Shown piece after piece: positions 7,236 through 14,501 of a stretch of DNA of 16,432 nucleotides. This stretch comes from Pseudomonadota bacterium (GTDB lineage Bacteria; Pseudomonadota; Gammaproteobacteria; Burkholderiales; Burkholderiaceae_B). The notes beneath the pieces are model-generated. The model worked only from the letters and a program-made list of their open reading frames with translations, did no database searches and was not told where the DNA came from. Within the stretch, counting starts at the first letter, position 1; each line of letters opens with the position of its first letter. The position numbers and the translations under genes are program-made. The stretch covers positions 1 to 16,432 of the forward strand of contig JAJYRX010000007.1 in the NCBI GenBank assembly GCA_021793875.1, in the 5' to 3' direction.

Positions 7236-8512
7236 CCACAACGATGCTGTTCGTACTGCTGTTTTTATTTATGTTTATGGGTATGCCGGTTGCGGTGGCA
7301 CTTGGTCTGTCATCTATAGCAACCATACTACTGTTCGCTAACGATTCCTTGCCATCTCTTGTGCTCAAAATGTATGAAACGTCCGAGCATTTTACATTGA
7401 TGGCAATTCCATTTTTTGTAATAGCGGGCATGTTTATGACTACTGGTGGCGTTGCCCGTAGAATGATACGTTTTGCTAATGCTGCTGTGGGGCATTTGCA
7501 CGGTGGTCTTGCCATTGCTTCTGTGCTTGCCTGTGTGCTATTTGCAGCGGTTTCTGGTTCCTCACCTACAACAGTGGTTGCAGTTGGTTCCATAGTAATT
7601 GCTGGAATGGTTAGAGCTGGCTACTCAGAAAGCTTTGCTGCTGGAGTTGTCTGCAATGCAGGTACATTAGGAATATTAATACCGCCGTCAATTGTTCTAG
7701 TAGTGTATGGTGCTGCCACAGAAACATCGGTCGGCCGTTTATTTATGGCTGGAGTTATTCCAGGTGTAATGCTTGGTCTGTTTCTAATGGTCATTATTTA
7801 TATTGTGGCACGCATTAAAGATATGCCCAGGCAGCCACGTGCAAGCTTGTCTGAAGTTTTAAGTGCAGCAAAAAATTCCATATGGGGCTTGCTGCTAGTG
7901 ATAATAATTCTTGGTGGTATTTACGGTGGAGTCTTCACGCCAACCGAAGCGGCGGCTGTAGCTGCAGTATATTCCTTTGTAGTTGCGGTATTTATATACC
8001 GCGATATACGCATATCGGGTGTGCCCGACGTACTTATAGAGTCAGCCAAGGTAACAGTAATGCTTATGTTCATTATTGTTAATGCACTACTGTTTGCTCA
8101 TGTGCTAACTACGGAGCGCATACCACAAGCTATAGCAGAGCAAATTATTGCTATGGAAATGGCGCCTTGGCAGTTTTTAATTGTGGTTAATATACTGCTG
8201 CTTATTGCTGGAGCTTTTATGGAGCCTACGGGTATTATTTTAATACTGGCTCCAATATTATTTCCTATAGCAATGCAATTAGGAATAGACCCTGTTCACT
8301 TAGGTATTATTATTGTTGTTAACCTGGAGATTGGAATGATCACTCCACCAATAGGTTTGAATCTATTCGTAACTTCAGGTATAACAAACTTATCCATAGG
8401 GCAGGTAATAAGGGCAGCATCGCCGTGGCTTGTAGCTTTGCTTATATATCTGCTTTTCGTTACATACGTGCCGCAGTTGTCACTTTGGTTGCCAGATGTA
8501 TTAAGGGGTTAA
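7232..8512 (+). CDS. dctM: TRAP transporter large permease subunit, DctM family
   Basis: DctM forms the sodium-coupled transport channel of the TRAP system in the inner membrane. The protein has 426 residues, the normal length, and is hydrophobic nearly throughout, consistent with about 11-13 membrane segments. Recognisable family segments include FMGMPVAVALGLSS near the start, LMAIPFFVIAGMFMTTGGVARR, SGSSPTTVVAVGSI, GTLGILIPPSIVLVVYG, FTPTEAAAVAAVYS, GAFMEPTGIILILAPILFP and NLEIGMITPPIGLNLFV. The ATG overlaps the dctQ stop by four bases. A strong terminator lies about 50 bases after the stop. The substrate class (C4-dicarboxylate or another organic acid) cannot be decided from DctM. Confidence 0.95.
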   Translation: MTTTMLFVLLFLFMFMGMPVAVALGLSSIATILLFANDSLPSLVLKMYETSEHFTLMAIPFFVIAGMFMTTGGVARRMIRFANAAVGHLHGGLAIASVLACVLFAAVSGSSPTTVVAVGSIVIAGMVRAGYSESFAAGVVCNAGTLGILIPPSIVLVVYGAATETSVGRLFMAGVIPGVMLGLFLMVIIYIVARIKDMPRQPRASLSEVLSAAKNSIWGLLLVIIILGGIYGGVFTPTEAAAVAAVYSFVVAVFIYRDIRISGVPDVLIESAKVTVMLMFIIVNALLFAHVLTTERIPQAIAEQIIAMEMAPWQFLIVVNILLLIAGAFMEPTGIILILAPILFPIAMQLGIDPVHLGIIIVVNLEIGMITPPIGLNLFVTSGITNLSIGQVIRAASPWLVALLIYLLFVTYVPQLSLWLPDVLRG

Positions 8513-8540
8513 CCTGAGCTTGCAATCTGCTCGTACTTTT

Positions 8541-8560
8541 AGCACAATATAAGTTGTGCT
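8541..8560. other. Perfect inverted repeat upstream of the dctM terminator
   Basis: AGCACAA at 8541-8547 and TTGTGCT at 8554-8560 are perfect reverse complements around a 6-base spacer, TATAAG. It directly abuts the GC-rich terminator stem that begins at 8561. In RNA it would form a second, AT-richer hairpin stacked against the terminator; in DNA it could be an operator. No protein is assigned to it. Confidence 0.5.
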
Positions 8561-8593
8561 CGCCCCGGTTTCTGCCCGGGGCGTTTGTTTTTC
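8561..8593 (+). terminator. Intrinsic terminator after dctM
   Basis: CGCCCCGG at 8561-8568 pairs perfectly with CCGGGGCG at 8576-8583 around a 7-base loop, and is followed by a T-rich tract (TTTGTTTTTC). This is a strong rho-independent terminator that should end the TRAP operon and separate it from greA. Confidence 0.85.
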
Positions 8594-8635
8594 TTTGCGC
8601 ATATTGCGCTATAAATCATTTTTATCAGGGTTGTT
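8585..8635 (+). promoter_or_regulatory. Candidate greA promoter and leader
   Basis: TATAAA at 8610-8615 is the best -10 before greA. The only upstream hexamer near normal spacing is TTGTTT at 8585-8590 (19-base spacer), lying inside the T tract of the preceding terminator, so the match is weak. Between them lies a small dyad, GCGCA-TAT-TGCGC at 8597-8609. The greA ATG is preceded by a modest AGGG about seven bases upstream. Confidence 0.3.
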
Positions 8636-9112
8636 ATGTCAGCGATACCATTGACAGTACGCGGGGCAGAGCGTCTGCGCGCCGAACTTCAACGTCTTAA
8701 AACCGTGGAGCGTCCAAAGGTTATAGATGCTATTGCCGAGGCAAGAGCGCAGGGAGATCTTTCAGAAAATGCTGAATATGATGCCGCAAGAGAGCGGCAA
8801 GCGTTTATAGAAGGCCGAATAAAAGAGCTAGATGGTACTTTGTCGAATGCACAGATAATTGATCCTGCTACCCTAGACGTTGGTAATAAAATTGTCTTTG
8901 GAGCAACGGTTGAGCTCGAAGACCTAGATAGCGGTGAGACAGTCACATATCAGATAGTAGGTGATGTAGAAGCCGATATAAGGTCAAACCTCATATCGGT
9001 GTCTAGCCCAGTTGCTCGCGCATTAATAGGAAAAGAAACCGGAGATGTGGCAGAAGTTAACGCGCCGGCTGGTGTGCGTGAGTTTGAAGTAATAAGTGTT
9101 AAGTACGAGTAG
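8636..9112 (+). CDS. greA: Transcription elongation factor GreA
   Basis: GreA enters the secondary channel of backtracked RNA polymerase and stimulates cleavage of the transcript's 3' end so that elongation can resume. The 158-residue length matches E. coli GreA. The N-terminal coiled-coil hairpin runs through about residue 78 and carries the tip motif GDLSENAEYDAA at 40-51, with the expected acidic pair Asp41 and Glu44. The C-terminal FKBP-like domain includes VGDVEADIRSNLISVSSPVARALIGK. In E. coli greA is its own transcription unit; here a terminator precedes it, which suggests the same. Its 3' end overlaps the end of the opposite-strand yhbY gene by 14 bases. Isoleucine codons are 10 ATA, 3 ATT and 0 ATC, showing the window-wide bias. 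Confidence 0.97.
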   Translation: MSAIPLTVRGAERLRAELQRLKTVERPKVIDAIAEARAQGDLSENAEYDAARERQAFIEGRIKELDGTLSNAQIIDPATLDVGNKIVFGATVELEDLDSGETVTYQIVGDVEADIRSNLISVSSPVARALIGKETGDVAEVNAPAGVREFEVISVKYE

Positions 9113-9521
9113 TGCGTTTACCAGCACTGGGTTTTCCATAGTTTCTGGGCTTTTTGTTTATGCCCTGTGCTGCAAGCTGCTTAGGTATGTATGGCTGTGA
9201 TGGTTTGCGCTCAGCTCGCGTTGTACTCTCAGACTCCTGCTTTTTGGGGTCTGGTCTGTATAGAACCAGCATTCGACCCATATGGCTTATAGGAGCGCAA
9301 TTAAGCTGTTCGCATATAGTTTCTAATATTTGGTTGCGATCATATTTGTCTTCTTCGGCCACATGAACCTTTATCAGTTCGTGTGCGTTTAAGTTTAGGT
9401 TTATTTCCTTTAATACAGATTCTGTAAGGCCTTTATCTCCAATTTTTACAACGGGTTTAAGACTATGCGCAGCCGATTTTAGGGCGCGACGCTGTTGTGA
9501 AGTAATATCTAGTTTGCTCAT
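9099..9521 (-). CDS. yhbY: CRM-domain ribosome assembly RNA-binding protein, YhbY family
   Basis: YhbY is a small CRM-domain protein that associates with pre-50S ribosomal particles. The first 90 residues match the family: ALKSAAHSLKPVVKIGDKG near 13-31, GLTESVLKEI near 31-40 (the usual GxxGLT loop) and AHELIKVHV near 46-54. The remaining 50 or so residues are rich in Lys, Arg, Pro and Ser and probably disordered; the E. coli protein lacks this tail (97 residues in total). The gene is convergent with greA, overlapping it by 14 bases at the 3' ends, and diverges from rlmE across only 18 bases, so the two promoters must intrude into each other's coding regions or be shared. No strong Shine-Dalgarno is visible. 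Confidence 0.9.
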   Translation of the reverse strand: MSKLDITSQQRRALKSAAHSLKPVVKIGDKGLTESVLKEINLNLNAHELIKVHVAEEDKYDRNQILETICEQLNCAPISHMGRMLVLYRPDPKKQESESTTRAERKPSQPYIPKQLAAQGINKKPRNYGKPSAGKRTTRT

Positions 9522-9539
9522 ATCTTTTATTGTACGGGA

Positions 9540-10172
9540 ATGGCTAAGAAAAAATTCTCAAAACAGTGGGTTCACGATCATATAAATGACCCATACGTGA
9601 AAATGGCGCAACAAAAAGGCTACAGGGCCAGAGCAGCGTTTAAGCTAATAGAGCTTCTAGATGCTGAAAATCTGCTAAAGCCTGGTAACGTTGTGGTCGA
9701 CCTTGGTGCTGCTCCAGGTAGCTGGTCACAGGTGGCTACCGAACGCATGCATGACAAGTCGGGAGCATTTAAAGGTAGGGTTATTGCTTTAGATATACTT
9801 CCTATGGACCCTTTGCCCAATGTAGAGTTTATTCAAGGCGATTTTCGAGAAAACGATATCCTTGAGCAGCTTGAGCGTTTACTTGATGGTAGTCGTGTAG
9901 ACCTTGTAATATCCGACATGGCCCCCAACTTATCTGGTGTTAAAGTTGCTGATGCGGCACGCATGCAACATATGCACGAGCTAGCCTTAGACTTTGCTCG
10001 TGACCATCTAAAGCCCAGAGGGTGTCTTATTGTGAAGGCTTTTAATGGTAGTGGTTTTTCACAAACTGTAGAGCTTTATCGTAAGTACTTCAACAGGGTT
10101 GTTATTCGCAAGCCGAAGGCATCAAGAGATAAATCATCTGAAACCTTTTTGATATCTAGAAGTCTTAAATAA
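9540..10172 (+). CDS. rlmE: 23S rRNA 2'-O-ribose methyltransferase RlmE (FtsJ/RrmJ)
   Basis: RlmE methylates the 2'-O of U2552 in 23S rRNA using S-adenosylmethionine, a late step in 50S assembly. The 210-residue protein has the SAM-binding loop VVDLGAAPGSWSQV at 52-65 and the catalytic Lys-Asp-Lys-Glu set as Lys35 (AAFKLIE), Asp126 (ISDMAPN), Lys166 (LIVKAFNG) and Glu201 (SSETFLIS), matching E. coli K38, D124, K164 and E199. The start MAKKKFSKQWVHDHINDPYV agrees with betaproteobacterial relatives, although the GGGA immediately before the ATG is too close to act as a normal Shine-Dalgarno. It lies back to back with yhbY, another ribosome-assembly gene, and upstream of ftsH, as in many proteobacteria where rlmE-ftsH form a heat-shock unit. 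Confidence 0.95.
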   Translation: MAKKKFSKQWVHDHINDPYVKMAQQKGYRARAAFKLIELLDAENLLKPGNVVVDLGAAPGSWSQVATERMHDKSGAFKGRVIALDILPMDPLPNVEFIQGDFRENDILEQLERLLDGSRVDLVISDMAPNLSGVKVADAARMQHMHELALDFARDHLKPRGCLIVKAFNGSGFSQTVELYRKYFNRVVIRKPKASRDKSSETFLISRSLK

Positions 10173-10297
10173 CAGTTACTTTTGTTAAAGTGCCACCGAT
10201 TTACATGATCGGTTAAAATAAAGCATTAAATGTTTAACCGGCTCATTTATAGTAGTCTTGTGCCGGGTAAAACAAAGCAATACTCAGGAGGTTGGCT
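10173..10297 (+). promoter_or_regulatory. rlmE-ftsH intergenic region with three overlapping dyads and the ftsH Shine-Dalgarno
   Basis: Three inverted repeats overlap one another in series. A: ACCGAT 10195-10200 with ATCGGT 10208-10213. B: CGGTTAAA 10210-10217 with TTTAACCG 10233-10240. C: CCGGC 10238-10242 with GCCGG 10262-10266. A and B share 10210-10213, and B and C share 10238-10240, so neighbouring stems cannot form together. None is followed by a T run, so they are not plain terminators. A strong AGGAGG Shine-Dalgarno is at 10286-10291. No sigma-32 promoter (CTTGAA...CCCCAT) was recognised. A possible -10, TAAAAT at 10214-10219, falls within dyad B but lacks a good -35. Confidence 0.5.
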
Positions 10298-12202
10298 TTG
10301 AACAACTCTTTTTCCAAGGTTGCCATATGGATGGTAATAGCCTTCGTACTGTTTACAGTGTTTAAGCAGTTCGACGGGCGTGTAACCACTTCTGATAACG
10401 TAACCTACACGCAGTTCATGACCGATGCTCAGGCAGGTCGTATTAACAAGGTAGATATACAAGGCGATACCTTATATGTAACGCCCGATTCCGGCCGCCC
10501 ATACACTCTAACTTCCCCAGGCGACCTCTGGATGGTTCCAGAGTTGGTAAAGTCAGGGGTAGAAGTATCCGGTCGTGCACGTGAAGAGCCTTCTTTCCTT
10601 ACCAGTGTGTTCATTTCCTGGTTTCCTATGCTGCTTCTTATTGGTGTATGGATATTCTTCATGCGTCAAATGCAAGGGGGCGGTAAAGGTGGTGCATTTA
10701 GTTTTGGCAAATCTAAAGCAAGGCTACTTGATGAAAATAATAATCAGATAACATTTGCCGATGTAGCAGGCTGTGACGAGGCCAAAGAAGATGTGCAAGA
10801 ACTGGTAGATTTCCTACGTGACCCAACAAAGTTTCAGAGGTTGGGCGGTCGCATACCAAGGGGCATACTAATGGTTGGTTCCCCTGGAACTGGTAAAACG
10901 TTGCTTGCAAAAGCTATAGCAGGTGAAGCTAAGGTCCCGTTCTTTAGTATTTCCGGCTCCGATTTCGTAGAAATGTTTGTAGGTGTGGGTGCTGCTCGTG
11001 TGCGCGACATGTTTGAAAACGCTAAAAAGCACTCGCCATGCATTATTTTTATTGATGAAATTGATGCTGTTGGTCGTCAGCGTGGTGCAGGTTTGGGTGG
11101 TGGAAACGACGAACGTGAACAAACCCTTAACCAGCTTCTGGTTGAAATGGATGGGTTTGAAACGGGTCAGGGTGTATTGGTAATTGCCGCCACTAACCGT
11201 CCAGACGTACTAGACCCGGCCTTATTGCGTCCAGGCAGATTTGACCGACAGGTAGTTGTGCCTCTGCCCGACATACGAGGTCGTGAGCAAATACTTAATG
11301 TTCATATGCGTAAAGTACCATTGTCATCAAATGTTGATGCCAGCGTACTAGCGCGCGGAACTCCTGGTTTTTCTGGTGCTGATCTTGCTAACTTAGTTAA
11401 TGAAGCGGCTTTGTTTGCAGCTCGTCGTAACGGTCGGTCTGTCGATATGAGCGACTTCGAAAATGCTAAAGACAAAATAATAATGGGTGCTGAGCGTCGT
11501 TCAATAATAATGCCAGAAGAGGAGCGTCGTAATACTGCATATCACGAGGCGGGTCACGCCCTAGTTGCTAAATTGCTGCCAAAAACAGATCCCGTGCACA
11601 AGGTAACCATAATTCCTAGAGGCAGGGCTCTAGGTGTAACTATGCAGCTTCCCGAAACCGATCGCTATAGTATGGACAAAGAGCGGCTGTTAAATATGAT
11701 AGCTGTACTGTTTGGTGGTCGAATAGCTGAAGAGGTGTTCATGAATCAAATGACAACAGGAGCCTCTAACGACTTTGAACGTGCAACTGCAATAGCCAGA
11801 GATATAGTTACCCGCTATGGCATGACTGATACTTTGGGGCCGGTGGTATACGCCGAGAATGAAGGTGAGGTGTTCTTGGGGCGCAGCGTTACCAAAACTA
11901 CGCATGTTTCAGAAGCCACTATGCAAAAGGTAGATCAGGAAATTCGCAAAATAATAGATGAGCAATACACCATAGCTCGCGACCTAATCGAGAGTAACAA
12001 AGACAAAATGCATGCAATGGCTGAAGCGCTTCTTGAATGGGAAACTATAGACGCCGACCAAATAGACGATATTATGGATGGCCGTCCGCCTCGACCACCT
12101 CAAGATAGCAACTCATCTTCGGGTAGTGCAACCCCACCCTCATCAGGCGGTGTGGCTTCTCCAAAAGAAGGCAGCGGAGATACCGCAACTACACCGGTCT
12201 AA
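10298..12202 (+). CDS. ftsH: ATP-dependent zinc metalloprotease FtsH
   Basis: FtsH is a membrane-anchored AAA+ protease that degrades misassembled membrane proteins and regulatory proteins such as LpxC and sigma-32. Two membrane helices (about 7-24 and 104-122) flank a periplasmic segment. The AAA module has Walker A GSPGTGKT at 194-201, Walker B with Asp253-Glu254 (CIIFIDEID) and the second region of homology RPGRFDRQVVVPLPD. The zinc protease motif is HEAGH at 416-420, with the third ligand expected in ASNDFERA. The C-terminal 40 residues are rich in Pro, Ser and Gly. I chose the TTG at 10298, giving 634 residues: AGGAGG lies six bases upstream. A TTG at 10292 is in frame but touches the Shine-Dalgarno. 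The resulting MNNSFSKVAIW start matches betaproteobacterial FtsH as I remember it. Confidence 0.97.
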   Translation: MNNSFSKVAIWMVIAFVLFTVFKQFDGRVTTSDNVTYTQFMTDAQAGRINKVDIQGDTLYVTPDSGRPYTLTSPGDLWMVPELVKSGVEVSGRAREEPSFLTSVFISWFPMLLLIGVWIFFMRQMQGGGKGGAFSFGKSKARLLDENNNQITFADVAGCDEAKEDVQELVDFLRDPTKFQRLGGRIPRGILMVGSPGTGKTLLAKAIAGEAKVPFFSISGSDFVEMFVGVGAARVRDMFENAKKHSPCIIFIDEIDAVGRQRGAGLGGGNDEREQTLNQLLVEMDGFETGQGVLVIAATNRPDVLDPALLRPGRFDRQVVVPLPDIRGREQILNVHMRKVPLSSNVDASVLARGTPGFSGADLANLVNEAALFAARRNGRSVDMSDFENAKDKIIMGAERRSIIMPEEERRNTAYHEAGHALVAKLLPKTDPVHKVTIIPRGRALGVTMQLPETDRYSMDKERLLNMIAVLFGGRIAEEVFMNQMTTGASNDFERATAIARDIVTRYGMTDTLGPVVYAENEGEVFLGRSVTKTTHVSEATMQKVDQEIRKIIDEQYTIARDLIESNKDKMHAMAEALLEWETIDADQIDDIMDGRPPRPPQDSNSSSGSATPPSSGGVASPKEGSGDTATTPV

Positions 12203-12225
12203 TAAATAACCTTTAATCGCAGTCA

Positions 12226-13065
12226 ATGAACTCATATCTGCAGCTTGGGCGCTTTAAGTTTGATCTTAAGCGCCCATTAATTATGGGCATAGTCAATGTA
12301 ACGCCCGACTCCTTTTCTGACGGAAATAGACACTTCAGTACAGAAAAGGCCATAAAGCACGGGCTTGAACTCATAAGTCAAGGTGCCGACATATTGGACA
12401 TAGGAGGCGAGTCAACTAGACCTGGCGCTCATCCAGTATCAGTTGATGAAGAGGCAAGTCGCATTATTCCTGTTATAGAGGCTCTATCTCAAACAGGAGT
12501 GCCTATTTCCGTAGACACTTTTAAGCCGGAAGTAATGGCACTGTCTCTTGAAGCTGGTGCAGACATGATTAACGATATTACCGGATTCAATAACCCGGAA
12601 AGTATTAGTGTTGTGGTTAAAAGCAATTGTGCCTTATGTGTTATGCACATGCAGGGTGAGCCGCGAACAATGCAGAAAAATCCTGTATACGAAAATGTTC
12701 TAACTGATGTAAAAGATTTTTTACAGCAAAGAGTTAACACTATTGTTAAAGCAGGGATAAGTAAGAATCGTATTGTTACTGATCCGGGTTTTGGATTTGG
12801 CAAAACACAAAAGCAAAATTATCATTTATTACGTAACCTTAGTCTAAGCTGTCCATCTGGATACCCAATTCTTTTAGGTGTATCCCGCAAGTCCATGATT
12901 GGTCATGTCACTGGCAGAGATGCTGCTAACCGACAGGCTGGGAGCATAGCCGCTGCTCTGGCAGGAGTGCATAGAGGCGCCAATATAATCAGAGTGCACG
13001 ATGTGCAATATACTTGCGATGCATTAAAAGTATGGTTAGCAGCTGAGCATGGAAGTTACCTATGA
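12226..13065 (+). CDS. folP: Dihydropteroate synthase
   Basis: FolP condenses para-aminobenzoate with hydroxymethyl-dihydropterin diphosphate to make dihydropteroate in folate synthesis; it is the sulfonamide target. The 279-residue TIM-barrel protein has the expected motifs: MGIVNVTPDSFSDG at 20-33, DIGGESTRPG at 58-67, ISVDTFKPEV at 94-103, INDITGF at 115-121, DPGFGFGKT at 186-194, GVSRKS at 218-223 and RVHDV at 256-260. Loop 2 after PDSFSDG reads NRHFS, slightly unusual but with the expected length. The gene begins 23 bases after ftsH with no clear Shine-Dalgarno, and overlaps glmM by four bases (ATGA), so ftsH-folP-glmM are probably cotranscribed as in other proteobacteria. Isoleucine codons: 9 ATA, 11 ATT, 1 ATC. 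Confidence 0.96.
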   Translation: MNSYLQLGRFKFDLKRPLIMGIVNVTPDSFSDGNRHFSTEKAIKHGLELISQGADILDIGGESTRPGAHPVSVDEEASRIIPVIEALSQTGVPISVDTFKPEVMALSLEAGADMINDITGFNNPESISVVVKSNCALCVMHMQGEPRTMQKNPVYENVLTDVKDFLQQRVNTIVKAGISKNRIVTDPGFGFGKTQKQNYHLLRNLSLSCPSGYPILLGVSRKSMIGHVTGRDAANRQAGSIAAALAGVHRGANIIRVHDVQYTCDALKVWLAAEHGSYL

Positions 13066-14399
13066 CAACACGAAAATATTTTGGAACTGACGGAGTCCGC
13101 GGCACAGTTGGTGGTAGCGTTATAAACGCTGAATTTGCATTAAGACTGGGCTACGCTGCAGGTCGTGTGCTAGCAGCAAAGCATCCTGGGCGTGGCAGAC
13201 CAGCAGTGCTTATAGGAAAAGATACCCGCATATCTGGTTACATGATAGAGTCAGCTATTGAGGCTGGCATGTCGGCTGCTGGTATAGATGTGTTGTTAGC
13301 TGGGCCCGTTCCAACCCCAGCGGTTGCTTACCTTACAAGAGCGTTGCGCTTGGTTGCCGGTGTGGTTATAAGTGCATCCCATAACCCATATCAGGATAAT
13401 GGGATAAAGTTTTTCTCTTCACAAGGGCTTAAGCTGGCCGATGAGGTAGAGTTGCGTATAGAAAAAACTATAGATCAGCCATTGGACTGTGTTGAGTCTG
13501 CTTTGTTGGGTCGTGCCAGACGTATAGATGACGCAGCGGGTCGATACATAGAGTTTTGTAAAAGTACCTTTCCTAATGAAATGAATCTATTAGGAATGTC
13601 CATAGTTGTAGACGCAGCCAATGGCGCAGCATATCACATAGCTCCTTATGTGTTTCGCGAGCTAGGTGCAGAGGTTTTCACCATAGGTTGTGAGCCTGAT
13701 GGCTTCAATATTAACGATGGTGTTGGTGCAACAGAACCTGATGCTCTAATCAAAGAAGTGCAAAACCGTAACGCCGATATAGGCATTGCTCTTGATGGTG
13801 ATGCTGACAGACTGCTTATGGTCGATAAGTCTGGTCGTTTGTACAACGGTGATGAACTGCTATACGCCATAGTTAGTGATCGCATGTTAGATAGGCCCGT
13901 TAGTGGAGTTGTTGGAACACTAATGAGTAATTATGGGTTAGAGCGCAGTCTAGATAAACTAGATGTCGCTTTTGAGCGTGCCAATGTGGGTGACAGATAC
14001 GTACTTGAAACCCTGCAGAAGCGTGGCTGGTTGTTCGGGGGTGAAAGTTCCGGCCATATTCTTTGCATGGACAAACACACAACTGGCGATGGCATAATTG
14101 CAGCACTTCAGGTGCTAAAGGCAATGAAACGCCAACGATGCTCATTAAGTGAGCTTGTGTCTGACCTGAGGCTATATCCACAGGTTATGGTTAACGTACC
14201 ATTGCCAGAATCAGGAAACTGGCAATCACATGATGGTCTGAAAAAAGCAATATCCAATGCTACAGAACTTCTTGGGAAAAAGGGTAGAGTTCTAGTTCGT
14301 GCCTCTGGTACGGAACCAATACTACGCCTTATGGCAGAGGCAGAGACCGAAGATCTTGCTAAAGAAGCAGTAAATATAATGAACTCTGGCCTTGAATAG
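13062..14399 (+). CDS. glmM: Phosphoglucosamine mutase
   Basis: GlmM converts glucosamine-6-phosphate to glucosamine-1-phosphate on the way to UDP-GlcNAc, for peptidoglycan and lipopolysaccharide. At 445 residues it matches E. coli GlmM. The four sites of the hexosephosphate mutase family are present: the phosphoserine loop VISASHNPYQDNGIKFFS with active Ser106, the metal-binding loop DGDADR at 245-250, the sugar-binding GGESSGH near 326-332, and the phosphate-binding RASGTEP at 413-419. The N-terminal RKYFGTDGVRGTVG is typical of bacterial GlmM. The start overlaps the folP stop by four bases, implying coupled translation. pstS follows after 102 bases and has its own Pho-type promoter. Confidence 0.97.
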   Translation: MTTRKYFGTDGVRGTVGGSVINAEFALRLGYAAGRVLAAKHPGRGRPAVLIGKDTRISGYMIESAIEAGMSAAGIDVLLAGPVPTPAVAYLTRALRLVAGVVISASHNPYQDNGIKFFSSQGLKLADEVELRIEKTIDQPLDCVESALLGRARRIDDAAGRYIEFCKSTFPNEMNLLGMSIVVDAANGAAYHIAPYVFRELGAEVFTIGCEPDGFNINDGVGATEPDALIKEVQNRNADIGIALDGDADRLLMVDKSGRLYNGDELLYAIVSDRMLDRPVSGVVGTLMSNYGLERSLDKLDVAFERANVGDRYVLETLQKRGWLFGGESSGHILCMDKHTTGDGIIAALQVLKAMKRQRCSLSELVSDLRLYPQVMVNVPLPESGNWQSHDGLKKAISNATELLGKKGRVLVRASGTEPILRLMAEAETEDLAKEAVNIMNSGLE

Positions 14400-14414
14400 C
14401 TTAATACAGAATAT

Positions 14415-14448
14415 CTGTAATAAAACTGTCATATAGTTTTCTTACTAT
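14415..14448 (+). promoter_or_regulatory. Pho box and promoter of the pst operon
   Basis: CTGTAAT at 14415-14421, four A residues, then CTGTCAT at 14426-14432 form two direct repeats with an 11-base period, matching the PhoB binding consensus (CTGTCAT repeats separated by four A/T bases). TACTAT at 14443-14448 begins ten bases after the box, the normal place for a -10 in promoters where PhoB replaces the -35. This predicts induction of pstS-pstC by phosphate starvation. The first half-site also lies in a small dyad, ACAGA-ATA-TCTGT, at 14406-14418. A further lone CTGTAAC occurs at 14469-14475 without a partner. Confidence 0.8.
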
Positions 14449-14501
14449 TACGACAGCAGGCAAATAGTCTGTAACGTTATTCAACTTTTTAGGAAAAACT
14501 A

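Noticed and set aside
7189..7593. 134-codon minus-strand open frame over the dctQ-dctM junction
   Set aside because: Antisense shadow of conserved membrane-protein genes with no family features.
377..10240. Recurring GGTTA/TAACC dyads before carA (377-400), dctP (5566-5580) and ftsH (10211-10239) as a shared operator
   Set aside because: The 5-base arms are short, the spacers differ (14, 5 and 19 bases), and the AT-rich intergenic sequence makes chance matches likely.
10292..10294. Upstream in-frame TTG as the ftsH start
   Set aside because: It directly touches the AGGAGG Shine-Dalgarno; the TTG at 10298 has a six-base spacer and gives the familiar N-terminus.
10173..10297. Heat-shock sigma-32 promoter for ftsH
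   Set aside because: No CTTGAA-like -35 with a CCCCAT-like -10 at proper spacing was found.
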